Assembly (NCBI GenBank): GCA_963921825.1
Contig: OY997595.1
Span: 12,951,228 to 13,015,227 of the forward strand
Source: Erodium maritimum
Lineage: Eukaryota > Streptophyta > Magnoliopsida > Geraniales > Geraniaceae
Direction of reading: 5' to 3'
DNA: 64,000 bases
The notes under the pieces were generated by a model. It searched no databases and was not told the DNA's origin. It saw nothing but the letters and a program-made list of their open reading frames with translations. A program made the position numbers and the translations under genes. How positions within the stretch are numbered: the first letter of the stretch is position 1; every line of letters starts with the position of its first letter. This document shows, in pieces, positions 48,026 to 60,737 of the stretch.

Positions 48026-51000
48026 TATCACGCCCCAAATCCGGTTTTGACCGGACTCGAGACGTGACCTGAGTTAAAATAAATAGAAATAAAAAACAAT
48101 TGATAAAACTCTAAAATCTCATAAAAACTCCATCAAAATTGATATATATACACAAATAGTTCAAAATCCTCGTGAGTCACAGCTCAACGTAAATAGTAAG
48201 ATAAAGGGTGTTCAATACACAAGACCAACATAACTCTAATAAAAACCCCAAGAAGTCCAAAAACTCCCGAGCCTCGAACTCACTAGACATCCGGCACGCC
48301 TGTAAAACAGTCAGAAACCAAAGGGGGTGAGCTTACGCTCAGTAGGAAAAACCTTAACAACTCAACCCTTAAGTCAATACTGTACTGGATAATCAGATAA
48401 CCCAAATAACAGTAAAAAATACAATTAACAATGGAATAATGAGTAACAAAAATAGAATAAGATAAGTACGAAGAAATAATATATAAACAAGATAACGTTA
48501 ACTGGAAAGGTTCCATAAAATAATCAATATAACGTATCATAACGATTAAAAAGGATCAATTAATATCACGCCAACCACTTGCTTTCTCAAGCCTCCGATC
48601 TATGAATAAATTATAGTGTCACCTCGGTTCCCATATCCCGATCCACTAGAGTATTCATATCATATCAGATTTTCCCTCGGTCCGGAGGAGACACATACGT
48701 CGGAGTACCGGAAACCACCCCATGAAGATGCTCATCTTCGGTATTCTCGAAAATGTCTCCAAAAGGCCATAGTCATAGGGAACCAAGATAGTGTTCCCGT
48801 AGGACACACACACTCTTGGGTGAAACCTCAGAAACCATCTCTCATGAAGTAATCCCACTCAATATCCCGTAGGATCTGCCGAGCCATAGGCTCCTCACAT
48901 CACTCAATATCCCGTAGGATCTGCCGAGCCATCGGCTCCTCACATCACTCAATATTCCGTAGGATCTGCCGAGCCATAGGCTCCTCACATCACTCAATAT
49001 ATCCCGCAGGATCTGCCGAGCCATAGGCTCCTCACATCACTCAATATATCCCGCAAGATCTGCCGAGCCATAGGCTCCTCACATCACTCACTGTATCTGT
49101 CCAACTCCAACCACCACAACGACACCGGATTACCCCCCCTCCCCCCGGTGTAGTATCGAACCAAACATACATTCAACATACATCTTAAGAATAAAGATAA
49201 AGGAACTAACATTATCATCCAATCATAAATCAACACTCATCACGGCACAAGCTCATCACAAAGAAGACATCCAATACCATTCCACACTTATCGTATACTT
49301 ACCTGTCACGAACCATCGGTACATCGATCACCTGATTGTACCGCTTGGCACAACCAGTCATACTCGATCATCCGTTCAATCAACAATTAATCACCACTCA
49401 ATCAATTAACGATCATTCAAGCATTCAAGTAAAACCAAGAACAATCAAGCATGCATTCGATCTAGTCCCATTAGACTCTTGAATATCCTAATACTAGCAA
49501 CCAAGCATGTGAACCTAGCACACAACTAATCCGAGAGCTCTTCACATCCTCTCTACCAGTAAATCAATTCCCAAGTATTGAAAGCAAGCTTCATTAATTG
49601 TCATCATCCTAAACATGCATACTAGACTCAACCATTTATTAGTAATTGAAAAACGATTATTCTAGTTATTCGCATCCTATAGGCAATTCTAGGACCTTTC
49701 CATTTTTATTATTCTAATCATGCATACTGAGCGTTAATTAAGAAATTAAGACTTTCCCTACCTTGTGGTCTTCCTCTAATAAAACTCTGATGAAACGCTC
49801 GAGTGGTCACAACTTCGTTCTTCACACAGGTTCCGGCGTGATCTTCGTTCTTCTAGCTCGGGTCCAAACCCTTGATCTCGGGCGAAGTCCCGTCTAGGTT
49901 TGACAAATAAAACGTCTAATCAGAACCAGTAATTGTCCAAGGGTCCACTGATTTAACCAAAAAGTCCTTTAAATTCTCACCTTGAATTAAATTAAATCAA
50001 ATTATTAAATCTGATTTTAAAAGTATTTTCTCTGAACCGGGTTGACCCGGACCCGACCCGGATCCAGACCCTGACCCGGACCTGACCCGAACCCAGACTC
50101 GACCCAGGCCTGGTCCAGACCCGGTCCAAGAACCAGACTCGTCCGGTCCTGGGCCTGGCCCAAGGTCTGTCTGATCCAGACCAGAGTCTCGGCCCACTCC
50201 CGTCACTCTGGCCCAACCACCCAGGCCCAAAAGCCTGCTCAGCCTTCGTCCTCGAGCTGGCTCAGCTCCGGATAGAGACGACTTCTCCGGCCGACGTCTA
50301 CGGTGCCAGGTGAGACCGCGAGGGAAGGAAGCGGAGGCAGAGAGGACGCTAGGGCTCTTGGCGAGGTCGGGGCACATGACGGCGGACTCCAGTGCGAGCC
50401 CGAGCTCGATTTCGTCACAGATCTGACGAACTAGGGCTTGCCGGCGGCGGTTCTGTCATATGGCACTTGAATCGTGCTCGGGAGGTGCACAATCCTGGCG
50501 ATACGAGGCCGGACGAGAAGGGGGTCGGCGAGAGAAGCACGAACTGTGCAGGTTCTCCGTCACCGACGAGAATCGAGATCTGGAACTCGAACCAGAGCGA
50601 ATCTCCGGCGAGTTCTCTGTTTCCCAACCGCGAAGGTCCCGTCCGGAGCTGGAGGTGAGGGTGCAACGACTGGAGAAGAAGAGGAAGGTGGAAGGTGCGT
50701 CGGAGAAGAAAAGGGAGCTCAACGGGAGCTCTGTTTCGCGAGCTCGAGAGAAGAGGTGCGAGAGGAGGAAGACACGCCTCGAACTACGTGCGTGAACAGT
50801 GGGAGCTGAGGAGGCTCGCTAGGGTTATTGAGCTACGCGCGTAACTGGGCCGACCAGAGTGGGCCGCGCGCGAGGATCGGGCCGTGGATGGCTCGACCCA
50901 AAGAGTTGAGCTGCTCAGTCCAGTTCCAATCTCTCATCTTTTTTTTTTATTTTTCCCTTCAAAAACCATTTGTTGCACAATCATACCTCAAGGTTTCGAT

Positions 51001-51041
51001 TTTTCCAAAATGTTACCCTTTTGAATGAGTGGGGTTTTACA
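48026..51041 (-). repeat. 3.0 kb Ty3-type LTR (3' LTR of a minus-strand element)
   Basis: On the minus strand the block begins TGTAAAACCCC and ends GGGGCGTGATA (expected GACA). A polypurine tract abuts its start on the internal side (51042-51063, seen as 'gtctaccccctcccccc' on the plus strand). The LTR contains a tandem array of about five 45-47 bp units (48861-49093, 'aggatctgccgagcca') and a GC-rich stretch with (GACCCG)-like repeats (50035-50130). It interrupts the LINE ORF1 copy C. The open frames inside it carry no known domain. Confidence 0.7.
48861..49093. repeat. 45-47 bp tandem repeats inside the LTR
   Basis: Five units of 'actcaatatcccgtaggatc' plus 'tgccgagccataggctcctc'. The same unit, inverted and more numerous, occurs at 57783-58050 and 58915-59130. 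Confidence 0.85.
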
Positions 51042-54000
51042 GTCTACCCCCTCCCCCCCCTTAAAAGAATTTCGTCCTCGAAATTTAAAACGTACGCGCT
51101 CCTCTTGACCCTTCCTCAAGGAAAATCCGTTCAAAACTCAAACGCGAGGGATCCGCGGCGTACTTTTGCAGTTGGGACTACGTGAAAGCTGCTAGGCACG
51201 GCTCTAGCCCTACCTGAAGATCTCAAAAGGTTCGATGAGTTGCGGGGCCAACTTGCCTCCGACGCGGTCGAACCGCTAAAAGTCCTCCCTTTACTCAATT
51301 TCAGTAATACGAGTTCACCGACCGTAACTTCCAGAGGTCTGCGCCTTCTAACTGCATGAGTCTTTGTCGGCTCTGCACGGTCTTTAACTGTTTCCGAATT
51401 CACTTAATCGCGCTTCACTAGGTCACGCTAATTTCTCAAACGCCATACTTGGCGGTACAAAACCGTCTCAACCAACTTCACGAAAACAAGTGCAACGTTT
51501 TACTAACTGAAGAATACCGAGCAGCAATACAAGTCGAGCAATATCTAAACACTTAAGAAAACTAAGATGAGGATCTCGATATTCCACACTGGAAATCCCG
51601 TCGTCAAGGGTATCCTGCTGGAACTCTCTACGAGTCAAACAAAGTCGAACACAAACACAAACGTAACTCAACCGATTTCTCCTTAGTGATCGCCACGGGG
51701 TTAATCCCAACAGAACTCAAATACTAACAAGTCAAAGCCGACCACAAAAAAGTTACAAGGAAGTAAAACGCACTCCAATCAACAGAACAAATTCCTCACT
51801 AACACTGTAGGATTTGGAACAATCATTCATTTCATCACACCTCGTGGAGAGGTAGGCGTACCTCAAACAAGTGAATAAAACAAAGCACCGACCTCTAGTC
51901 GGAAGACGGCACGCCTCCAAACGTACTACCATTAGAAACTCACGTTATCCGAAGTGCGGCATACTTGCCCAATTCTAATGACAGGTCACACCTGGTAAAA
52001 CCGTTCAAGATCCTCAACCTGATAAAGATTCCATCACTCAACATTCGTTTCGTAAAAGTCATTGTATCTGCGATACCACGGTTCTCAAACTCGGTGCACG
52101 GTTCCGTACAACCACGAACTCTACCAACATCTAGTCGGGCGAACGACGCGCAACAACAAGGACGATGGAACCTCGTATTGGCACTCTAGTCAAAAGTAGG
52201 CGTCCTTCAAGACGCCAAAACAAACGTACAAAAGTCACACTCGACAGCGAAACACAATCCAAGATTTATCAATAAAGTTTATCCCGATCGATGGTAATCC
52301 TTATATCGCTGACGCTCGTTCACGAGCTGTCGATCAAAATAACTTATAGTCAAGTCCACCCAAGTCATTCCGTAAGGAGTAATCATCAAGCACTGAGATC
52401 TCGCTAATTTGAACGGTTCGGAAACTGGCGCGGTTCCTTCCATCGTTCCTTGAACATTCAAAACCAACAATGATTAACCCTTAACTCTCTATGTGCCCAT
52501 GCATGGCACGAAAATCCGACGTATCACCCAACGCTTCGCTTGGTGCCATCTTGTTACTGGCCTGAAAGCTTGTGGTAGTCGCTCTCGGCTATCCGTTGCC
52601 GGGTTTTAACGTGAGATGCTCTCCCTTCTAAGGCGTAACCTTATGGTTATGCTTAGTCCTTGCGGGACGTTTGGCGTTCATTCTTCTCTTGTCGTTAAAG
52701 GTACACCTTGGTACCCGGTTCTCGTCTTCCGTACTCTTCTCTACTGGGGAAGTCGTTTGAACAACTCTCGATGTTATTCGCCTGTTCCGCGTGAACTGGC
52801 GGCAAACCGTTTAGTCCTTCCGGGACGAACGTAGGGAGCGCATTCTATTCCAATCTCTTAAGTACAGCACACACTTGTGCAACTTTCCGCTCGTTAGACG
52901 GAAATTTGAAACAACAATGTTTCGACGGTTTGAACCTTAAAACTTAAATCGTTTAGCAGGGGTAGATGGAGTTGTCGATTACGACTCCTGTGGGCATGGG
53001 CCCACCACGCTTCCGCTGCGTTACTCTGATCTCATCGTTGCCTGGTCATCTCTTGTGACCGTTCGGACCGTCTACTGGTCATGGCTGCAGCCTTTCACTG
53101 TTCGGGCATTCGCTGCCGAAAGTGCTCGACGAACGTTTGACGTTTCACCAATCGGTTTTTAAAACTCGATTCTCACTAACGAATAAGGAAAAGAACTCCC
53201 CGTACTACTAGGTCCGTTACTCTTCTTTCAAACTCAAACTGGCGTTCGTTTGTACTACCGCACCTCTGGTCGGTGTACTAAGATACGGGAGGGCTTACCA
53301 GCTTGAAACTCGATCCAGTAGAAAATAACCACGAAAACAATACAACCAAGTGCAAAGTTCAAGTGTTAGCAAACACAGTCCACGATGTAAATCGTAAATG
53401 GGTACTCTAAGCGATCTCAAGATCGGTATCAAGTCCCTCAGCTCGGGACCGGCAATCGCGTATGCTCAGCCCTACTGAATCAGAAGTCCTCCTCTCGGTG
53501 GTGGTGGAATAATCTGCTTCTGTGATAGCATGTCCTCTTATCGACTCTCGTAGGCCGACCTGCAGGACGTTTTGTGAATATAACAATCCATGGGCAGTTC
53601 CGGCCCGGATGTCCAAACTGGTTGCACTATGGACAAAAATGTGCCACCGGGGCAGGTCCAACTGACGCTGTTGCACCAACCCGTCGTGTCCCATCGGACT
53701 GGGTCCGTGGTTGAAACAATCCTGAGGTCCTCTGCCTCTAAATATTGCGACTCCTTGACGGCCTTAAGAACCACTCGGCATCGGCCTGTTCTTCCGCGCT
53801 CTGGCGGTTTCCTGAAGGTGCTTCTCAACGGCTAGCGCCTGATCCACTAGTAAAGAAAGTCCTCATTCTGAAGGTTATAACTTGATCCGCGACAGACGGG
53901 GTGAGCCCCCTCTCGAGAGCTTGTGGCGACTCTCCTCGGTTTGCACCATCTCAGCGTGAAGCGGTACAGGAACGTGAACCTCGTCTCACACTTAGAGACA

Positions 54001-54700
54001 ATCATCCCTCTATGTTGCATAACAAACAACTGCTGGTGTTGGTCCTCTCGAACGGATCGAGGGAAAGATACTGTTCCAGGAACAATCCATTGAACAGCTA
54101 AAAGTCACCTCCAACCCTGATCTGCACAACCGTCACCAGTGGCATGCTTCTTTCTCAAGATGAATGGTCGCGAAAACATTCTCAGATGATCATTCGAATA
54201 CTCTCGACGTAACAAAGTTGCGGGTAATCCGCTCCAACCATCCACAGCTGCCTCGGGGTCTGAACTCCCGGGATTGATTGGCGTTCTCAATCTGGGAAGA
54301 TTCCTGAGAGTTTGGCCGTGTTGTTGTGCATCTGACCTGGCCTCTCGATAGTGACGGCGTCGGCCGTAGGCACCGACTCTAGTGCCGGTACTGCAGTCTC
54401 CTGTTGAGTGCTGAGCGCTACTGGTACTACGCGAATCACCTTATCCCTAGGGGTCGCCTGAGTCGACTCTACGACTGGAGGAACGCTCGATGGTGACCCC
54501 ACCGGTCTACCTTAAAACTCTGGTGCCCTGTGGAAGCTGCACCCTGGCGCTCGCTGTCCCTACCAGACCAACGGCTGGTGTCTGGCTTTGCCCCACAGCA
54601 GGGCGACTCCTGGTCCCTCTCGGACTGTAAACATGGGACATCTCGTGTACTCGTTGCATTTAAAACATAAGTACTCATAATCTCAATTTAACTCAAGCGG
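51042..54700 (-). pseudogene. Internal region of a Ty3-type element, strongly decayed
   Basis: Two anchors show identity and direction. At 51130-51420 the minus strand reads LKTVQSRQR, then RVGGKLAPQLIEPFEIFR, the C-terminal integrase region that in Ty3 elements lies before the 3' LTR. At 53594-53635 a gag zinc knuckle is seen as C-P-stop-C-N-Q-F-G-H-P-G-R-N-C (CCHC spacing kept, one stop). The 2.2 kb between them is too short for protease, reverse transcriptase, RNase H and integrase together, and I cannot recognise a catalytic motif there. Confidence 0.5.
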
Positions 54701-57189
54701 TTCGATTTCTCAAAAAGGGACGTTCTCATGCGTCTAAAAGGGATCCTACTTGGATCGGTAGTACGAAGTCTCGTTTAGAATAACCGGTTCAATCAAAGCT
54801 CAAGGACGTTCACGTGCGTCCCACAAAGATAAAAAAAGGACCAACCGCACCTGGCTCAGTAGATATATATATAGAATACTTTATATAAAGGCAGAAAAGG
54901 CCGTAACTTAGTGCGTCTCACAACAGCAATCAACAGTGTTCAATCAAATCAATCAACTCCCATAGGAGGAACAATCTCAATCAATTCGCGCAATTCGCAA
55001 AGCAACAAGCATACCCCTTGATTGGGTTTCTTCCCAGTACTAGGGTCTAGAATCGCAACACGATAAATCTCATCTTTTACGTCCTCAACTCTCTTCCATA
55101 ATCTTCATCCCTTACTTTTTCCTTATAACATTCATGTCGATCTCACGTCGTTACAACCCGATTCAGGCGTCCCCGAATCTCGTTGTAACCACTTGACATC
55201 CCTCTATCACGCTCGACTACAGTGGCGCCCCTGAGTCAGCCCGTGATAAAACAAACACTTCAGTTTCTACTGAAAATTTGGCATGACCCGTTTGTATTGT
55301 CTTCTAACCATCCGCTTAAGCGGGACATTGTATAATAACCTGTACATAGAGTCCCACCCGAAGGTGCATACAAAACATCTCAAATACACAACCTCTTGAA
55401 CACCAAAAATAACCCATGCGGGTCTTAGAAAATAATTCAATATTACCCGGTCAAATTAACCCTTCAGGTTTTACTTAACAATTAACGGCCGTCCAAGGCG
55501 GCAATTCCCTCAATAATTATTTAATCAACGTGTTACAACCAACCCGAGCATCGCTCGTTCATCCGATCTAAACCCGATCTTAATCTCAACCTCAATCTCT
55601 GTCTCGACATACTTTCCAATTCAATTTCAAATTTAAGTTAAGCTTCAGCTTCAAACTCACAGTCAATTTCAAACCCACTATCGATTTCGACTCAAAATTA
55701 ATTTCAACTTCAATTCTTAAGTAACGGTGGGCACTTAAACAAGTCGACAATTACCAATTAATTTTCACAAGACATTCAACACTTAGATTTCTCACGCTTC
55801 CCAAAGTACACAACACAATCAATACACAAGGTACACACCACAATCAATACACAGAGTTCTCATACTCTTCAAATTATACTCACAATCAAAGAGGGTGCAA
55901 GAATACTCGGGTTCCATTCTCTTCTCCAAAAGTTATCCCCATTGGATCATCTTTTCAACGTTGATTCCCTAAACGATTCTCAACATCATAACCGAGTCAA
56001 TACTCAAACAATTTCAAAAACTCAACAGTCCGATCCTTCCATAAGTTCACCATTCGGTCAATCATCACTCCGACAGTAACACTCCAACGAATCCAATCTC
56101 CAACCTCATCAATACCTCAATCAAATGACTCTTCCACTTTAACAAACATGAACCGACCAACACGGTAGTAACACACTTAACAGATAATTTACTCAACAAC
56201 ATACAATACGGTTCCATCATTGCTCGTTAACCCAATACCGATCTCAACCATTCGGTTTAAATTTAAACGACCATTGGAAACAGTAAGACTCGAGTCGTTC
56301 TCACTATATGCATCAAAGTCTTTAACTTGAATCACTGAGTACACGACTTAGACCTCCTAACTCTACCCACCTAACTGACGTTGGTCCGAGGTTTTGAAAA
56401 CAAGTTCAAAAGTTACAACCTGTTTCAAATGAAACCAGGGACCTGTGTACCGGAATCATACCTCGGTATAGACGTCGTACCGTCGCAGACACATCGGTCT
56501 AGATATCCTATACCGGAACCTTCCGTCGATATAGACATCGCACCGGAACACCTCACTAGGCGAACTGAAGCAGGAACTTACGCGTAGACATAATTACTCA
56601 ATTTCCTTCTTAGTAACCATTACAGGGACAACCTACCCAGAATTCCAATATTCTTCATGTTAAGACCAACCACAAATGATTGCACGATTAAGTAATACAT
56701 AAAACACTTTCTCAAGACAAAGGATCTCATGATCTTTGCACGGTTCGGATCAACCATCCGGTTTACCACATCCGGTGGACCAATAGGTGCAACTCAAAAG
56801 GGGTAATCGTACCCACCTCAGATAATGAGGAATGCCAGATAGCGATCTTGGCAATCTATAACAAACTCCAACGTTAGTGTAGACGGCGGACCGTCACCAA
56901 CGACCTCGATGTAGATACTTCTCATCAAAATCCTCAACGGTACCAGTATCACATCGGATAGAATGACCTCGGTTCAGACATGCCATTCCGGAGTTCTCCT
57001 TTGGTATGGGTGTCTTAACGGAATACTCCGAAATCGGACAGGGACGGAGCCATCCACAGATATAACTTCCCAATTTCTCGTTAGTCAATGTCTCCCGAAT
57101 AGTTCACACTGGAACGCCAAAGAGGTCTTGTCACGACCTAACACACACAAGACGAGCAAGCAACACACAAATTACTAATAACCGGAAGT
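54701..57189. other. Probable leader or unassigned part of the Ty3-type element
   Basis: A non-coding stretch rich in 'caatcaa' and 'aatttcaa' phrases. It lies between the gag relic and the inverted LTR piece. It could be the 5' leader of the minus-strand element or older DNA. No 5' LTR in the expected orientation was found. Confidence 0.35.
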
Positions 57190-58913
57190 GTCTAGAATGC
57201 ATGCTTAGGATGAAGATGATTAGTGTAACTCGCTTTCAATACTTGGGAATTGATTTACTGGTAGAGAGGCTGTGAAGAGCTCTCGGATTAGTTGTGTGCT
57301 AGGTTCACATGTTTGGTTGATAAATATTAGGGTAATCAAGAGTCTAATGGAACTAGTTTACTTTACTGTTGATTTGTTGAATGTTTACTTGATTGGTTGA
57401 ATGATTGTGTTGATATAATTGTTGATTGAACGGTTGATCGAGTATGACTGGTTGTGCCAAGGGGTACAATCAGGTGATCGATGTACCGATGGTTCGTGAC
57501 AGGTAAGTATGACGGTAAGGGTAATTGTGGGTATGAATCATGTGTGGTATGTATTGATGAACGTGTGTACTTCTAAGATTGAGGATTAAGTGAACGTCTT
57601 TGTGTGTTGTGGTGAAAGTGTGTTTCGATGAGTGTTGATTGATGGATGAATGTTTATGCTTGTTCCCTTTATTCTTATTCTTGAAATGTATGTTTGTTTG
57701 TTTGTTTGTTTGTTTGGTTCGGTACTACACCGGGGGGGGGGGGGGGGTAATCCGCTGCCGTTGTGGTGGTTGGAGTTCGACAGAGGCAGTGGTTATTGAG
57801 TGATAATTGGAGCCTGAGAGCTCGGCAGATCCTGCGGGATATTGAGTGATGTGAGGGGCCTAAGGGCTCACCAGATCCTACGGGATATTGATTGGTTATT
57901 GAGTGATGTGAGGGGCCTAAGGGCTCGGCAGATCCTACGGGATATTGAGTGGTTATTGAGTGATTATTGGAGCCTGAGAGCTCGGCAGATCCTGCGGGAT
58001 ATTGAGTGATGTGAGGGGCCTAAGGGCTTGGCAGATCCTGCAGGATATTGAGTGGATTACTTCATGAGAGATGGTTACAACGGTTTCACCCAAGTGTGTG
58101 CGTCCTACGGGAGCATTACTTGGTTCCCTATGACTTATGGTTCTTTGGAGGCATTTCTGGGAATCCCGACGATAAGCGCCCATTTGGGATTGTTTCCGGT
58201 GCCCCGACGCATGTGCCTCCTCTGGACCGAGGGAAAATCTGATATGATATGAATACTCTAGCGGATCGGAATATGGGAACCGGAGTGACACTAGATTCTA
58301 TTCATGGATCGGAGACTTGAGAAAGCAAATGGTTGGCGTGATATCAATTACTCCCGTTTAATCTTTATGATACTTTATATTATTTCTTTTATGGAACCTT
58401 TCAAGTTAAAGTTATCTTTAATAGTACGACAATCTTATTCTATCTTGGTTCTTTATATCATTTCATCGTACTTATCTCATTCAATATTGTTACATATTAT
58501 TTCATTGTCAATCGTATTTCTGTAATTTTATTTGAGTTATTTGTTGCCCAGTACAGTAGTGACCTAATGGTTGAGTTGTTAAGGTTTTTCCTACTGAGCG
58601 TAAGCTCACCCCCTTTGGTTTTTCTTACTGTTTTACAGGCGTAGCTGATGTCTAGTGAGTTTGAGGCTCGGGAGCTTTTGGACATCTTGGGGTTTATCTT
58701 AGAGTTATGTTGGTCTTGTGTTTTAAACTTTATTTATTTGACTCTTTATGTTGAGCTGTGACTCACTGGAAGTTTCAGAACCATTTATAGTTGTTGATTG
58801 AGAGAGTTTATCTTGATATCTTAAAGGTTTTGTTATTTAACTATTGTTTTTCTATTTTTAATTCCGGTCACGTCTCGAGTCCGGTCAACACTGGATTTGG
58901 GGCGTGACGATTT
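57190..58913 (+). repeat. Inverted, truncated copy of the Ty3-type LTR
   Basis: The reverse complement of this block matches 48026 to about 49635 along its whole length: the outer end (ggggcgtgac... near 58900), the 'tgagcttacgctcagtagga' region, the tandem repeat array (57783-58050) and the inner 'aatacttgggaattgattta' segment. The G-run at 57732-57747 faces the 'ccccccctcccccc' run at 49134. So two LTRs of one family face each other, about 7.5 kb apart. Confidence 0.75.
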
Positions 58914-59235
58914 GATATTGAGTGGATATTGAGTGATTATTGGAGCCTGAGAGCTCGGCAGATCCTGCGGGATATTGAGTGATGTGAGGTGCCTAAGGGC
59001 TCGGCAGATCCTACGGGATATTGAGTGGTTATTGAGTGATTATTGGAGCCTGAGAGCTCGGCAGATCCTGCAGGATATTGAGTGATGTGAGGGGCCTAAG
59101 GGCTCGGCAGATCCTGCGGGATATTGAGTGGATTACTTCATGAGAGATGGTTACAACGGTTCACCCAAGTGTGTGCGTCCTACGGGAGCATTACTTGGTT
59201 CCCTATGACTTATGGTTCTATGGAGGCATTTCTCA
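58914..59235 (+). repeat. Further LTR fragment in tandem
   Basis: A third partial copy of the LTR repeat array and the next segment ('ttacttcatgagagatggtt' to 'atggaggcatttctc'). It is in the same orientation as 57190-58913 and breaks off exactly where the palindrome's left SINE-like unit starts. Confidence 0.75.
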
Positions 59236-59590
59236 ATTGGTGATAGCATCACTCAAGGAAATGCTATAAAGGGTGAGGTCTTGGGTTCAAGTCTCACCAA
59301 CAACCTAGGTTGGTATTTATCTGTGGACAATACACCAGAGGAGTTGCGGTGTATTGGGCTGCAGACCTAACATCGCCGCGCGTGGGGCACTGTGTGGGAC
59401 GGCGGGGTGTTATAAAAAATGCACTTTTTTTGTAACATCCCGCCGTCCCACACATGGCCCCACGTGTGGCGATGTTAGGTCTGCAGCCCAATACACCCCA
59501 ACCCCTCTGCTGTACTGTCCACAGACAAATACCAACCTAGGCTGTTGGTGAGACTTGAACCCAAGACCTCACGCTTGCCTCACTTTCTGA
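59236..59590. repeat. Near-perfect palindrome of a tRNA-like SINE unit
   Basis: Arms of about 149 bp (59271-59419 and 59425-59574) are inverted copies around 'atgcac' with very few mismatches, so each strand carries a similar 65-codon frame. The outer part of each arm contains 'cttgggttcaagtctcacc', close to an RNA polymerase III B box (GGTTCAAGTCTC). The left side extends with 'ggtgatagcatcactcaagg', a possible A-box region. This looks like two SINE copies tail to tail. The frames are not genes. Confidence 0.65.
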
Positions 59591-59639
59591 GTCGGGTTCC
59601 AAGTCGAGGTCTACTTCACATCGAGAGAAATTCCTAACA

Positions 59640-60520
59640 TCCCACTTCAGGCGACCCCTCATTATAATCCAAACATGCTTAAAAGAAAACTCATGTTTCT
59701 CTTCTTCTTTTTTATTAGCGATTTCAGTTTTGGTTATGATTTGATCATCGCTCCTTCCACTTTGGTGTTGACATTTTTATTCACTTGATGCTTACGGTCC
59801 TTGCAATTCTTCCAAGTGCGAGTTGGGTTAAATAGTTTCCTCGTCATTTTGACCACCACCCGTACTTGAGTCGAGTATACTTCGTTTTTTTCGCCTTCCC
59901 TCCGATGTTATCAACATAATTATTGAGTCATACCCTTGCCAACCGACCCTCCTTATCAATGCTCCATTTGATCCTCGGAGGTGCAAATAATATTAATTTC
60001 ATCGCCCGGCTCCTCGAGAGCTTGAACTGCGCCGATTGGGAAGGTTGCTCCAGGCGAATTACGACGACTGCGATTGAGTGAGTTGGATGAGCGAGCCTAG
60101 GGATAGGATTTGAGAGTGAAACTCTTCTTCATTCACGGCTCGTTCAAATCCATATCTCCGAAGAGTAATTCGTAGTCGTTGGTGTCGACCGTGAAAAAAA
60201 ACTTGCAGAGATAGAAAGAGTTTGGAGAAAAGAAGTAGTGTGGATTAAGTTCTAATGTAGATGCTGTATTTATATGAATTTGGGGTTTTCTGTTTAAAAA
60301 ACAATGGTGGGTCACATGTCGTCGAGCTATTGGACTGGCAACTAACCGTTGGGTCACGTCACCCCTGTCACGCTGCTACGCGTCATTGCGGGATCCTTCA
60401 ACGAGCGATACCATAACGCCGTCCTATAACATCTAAAACTCATGGCAAACGATGTAGCAACTCCTGTATCTAATGCCTTACAACACCTCCACAACAACCC
60501 AGTAGAGGTGCTCTTAGGTA
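59640..60520 (-). pseudogene. Possible Harbinger-like ORF1 remnant
   Basis: The minus strand gives broken frames with FGDMDLNEP, CTSEDQMEH and VVKMTRKLFNPTRTWKNCKD; the repeated-looking 'DMDLNE' start and basic tail are similar in style to PIF/Harbinger ORF1 proteins. The right edge 'ccagtagaggtgctctta' (60500-60517) resembles a Harbinger terminal repeat. No left terminal partner was found. Tentative. Confidence 0.3.
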
Positions 60521-60704
60521 TACATCTAGGATACTTATCACATGTATTTTGTTTGTTAGTGTTGCGTCATCTGTGGAGTGCACATCCTTAAGTGCACACT
60601 TATACCAACCCGCGGCCCTCTCATTATCACCATCACCCCCTTCTTATTCTCTGCACCTCCTCTGCTCCATCTGTACTTTTCTCTGCCATTCCTCTCCCCC
60701 GTAC

Positions 60705-60733
60705 CCTCCTCCTCCTCCTCTCTCTCTCTCTCC
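60705..60733. repeat. (CCT)n(TC)n microsatellite in the ERF leader
   Basis: Five CCT units followed by seven TC units, ending 5 bp before the ERF start codon. A pyrimidine-rich leader. Confidence 0.85.
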
Positions 60734-60737
60734 AACA

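Noticed and set aside
48861-49093. Possible CRISPR-like array of regular repeats
   Set aside because: The repeats are adjacent units without unique spacers, in a plant LTR; it is a minisatellite.
50392-50809. Overlapping frames of 88-111 codons inside the 3 kb LTR
   Set aside because: Arg/Glu-rich low-complexity sequence in an LTR, open in several frames at once, no domain.
59294-59551. Two 65-codon frames of near-identical protein on opposite strands
   Set aside because: They are a direct result of the palindrome and not a gene pair.
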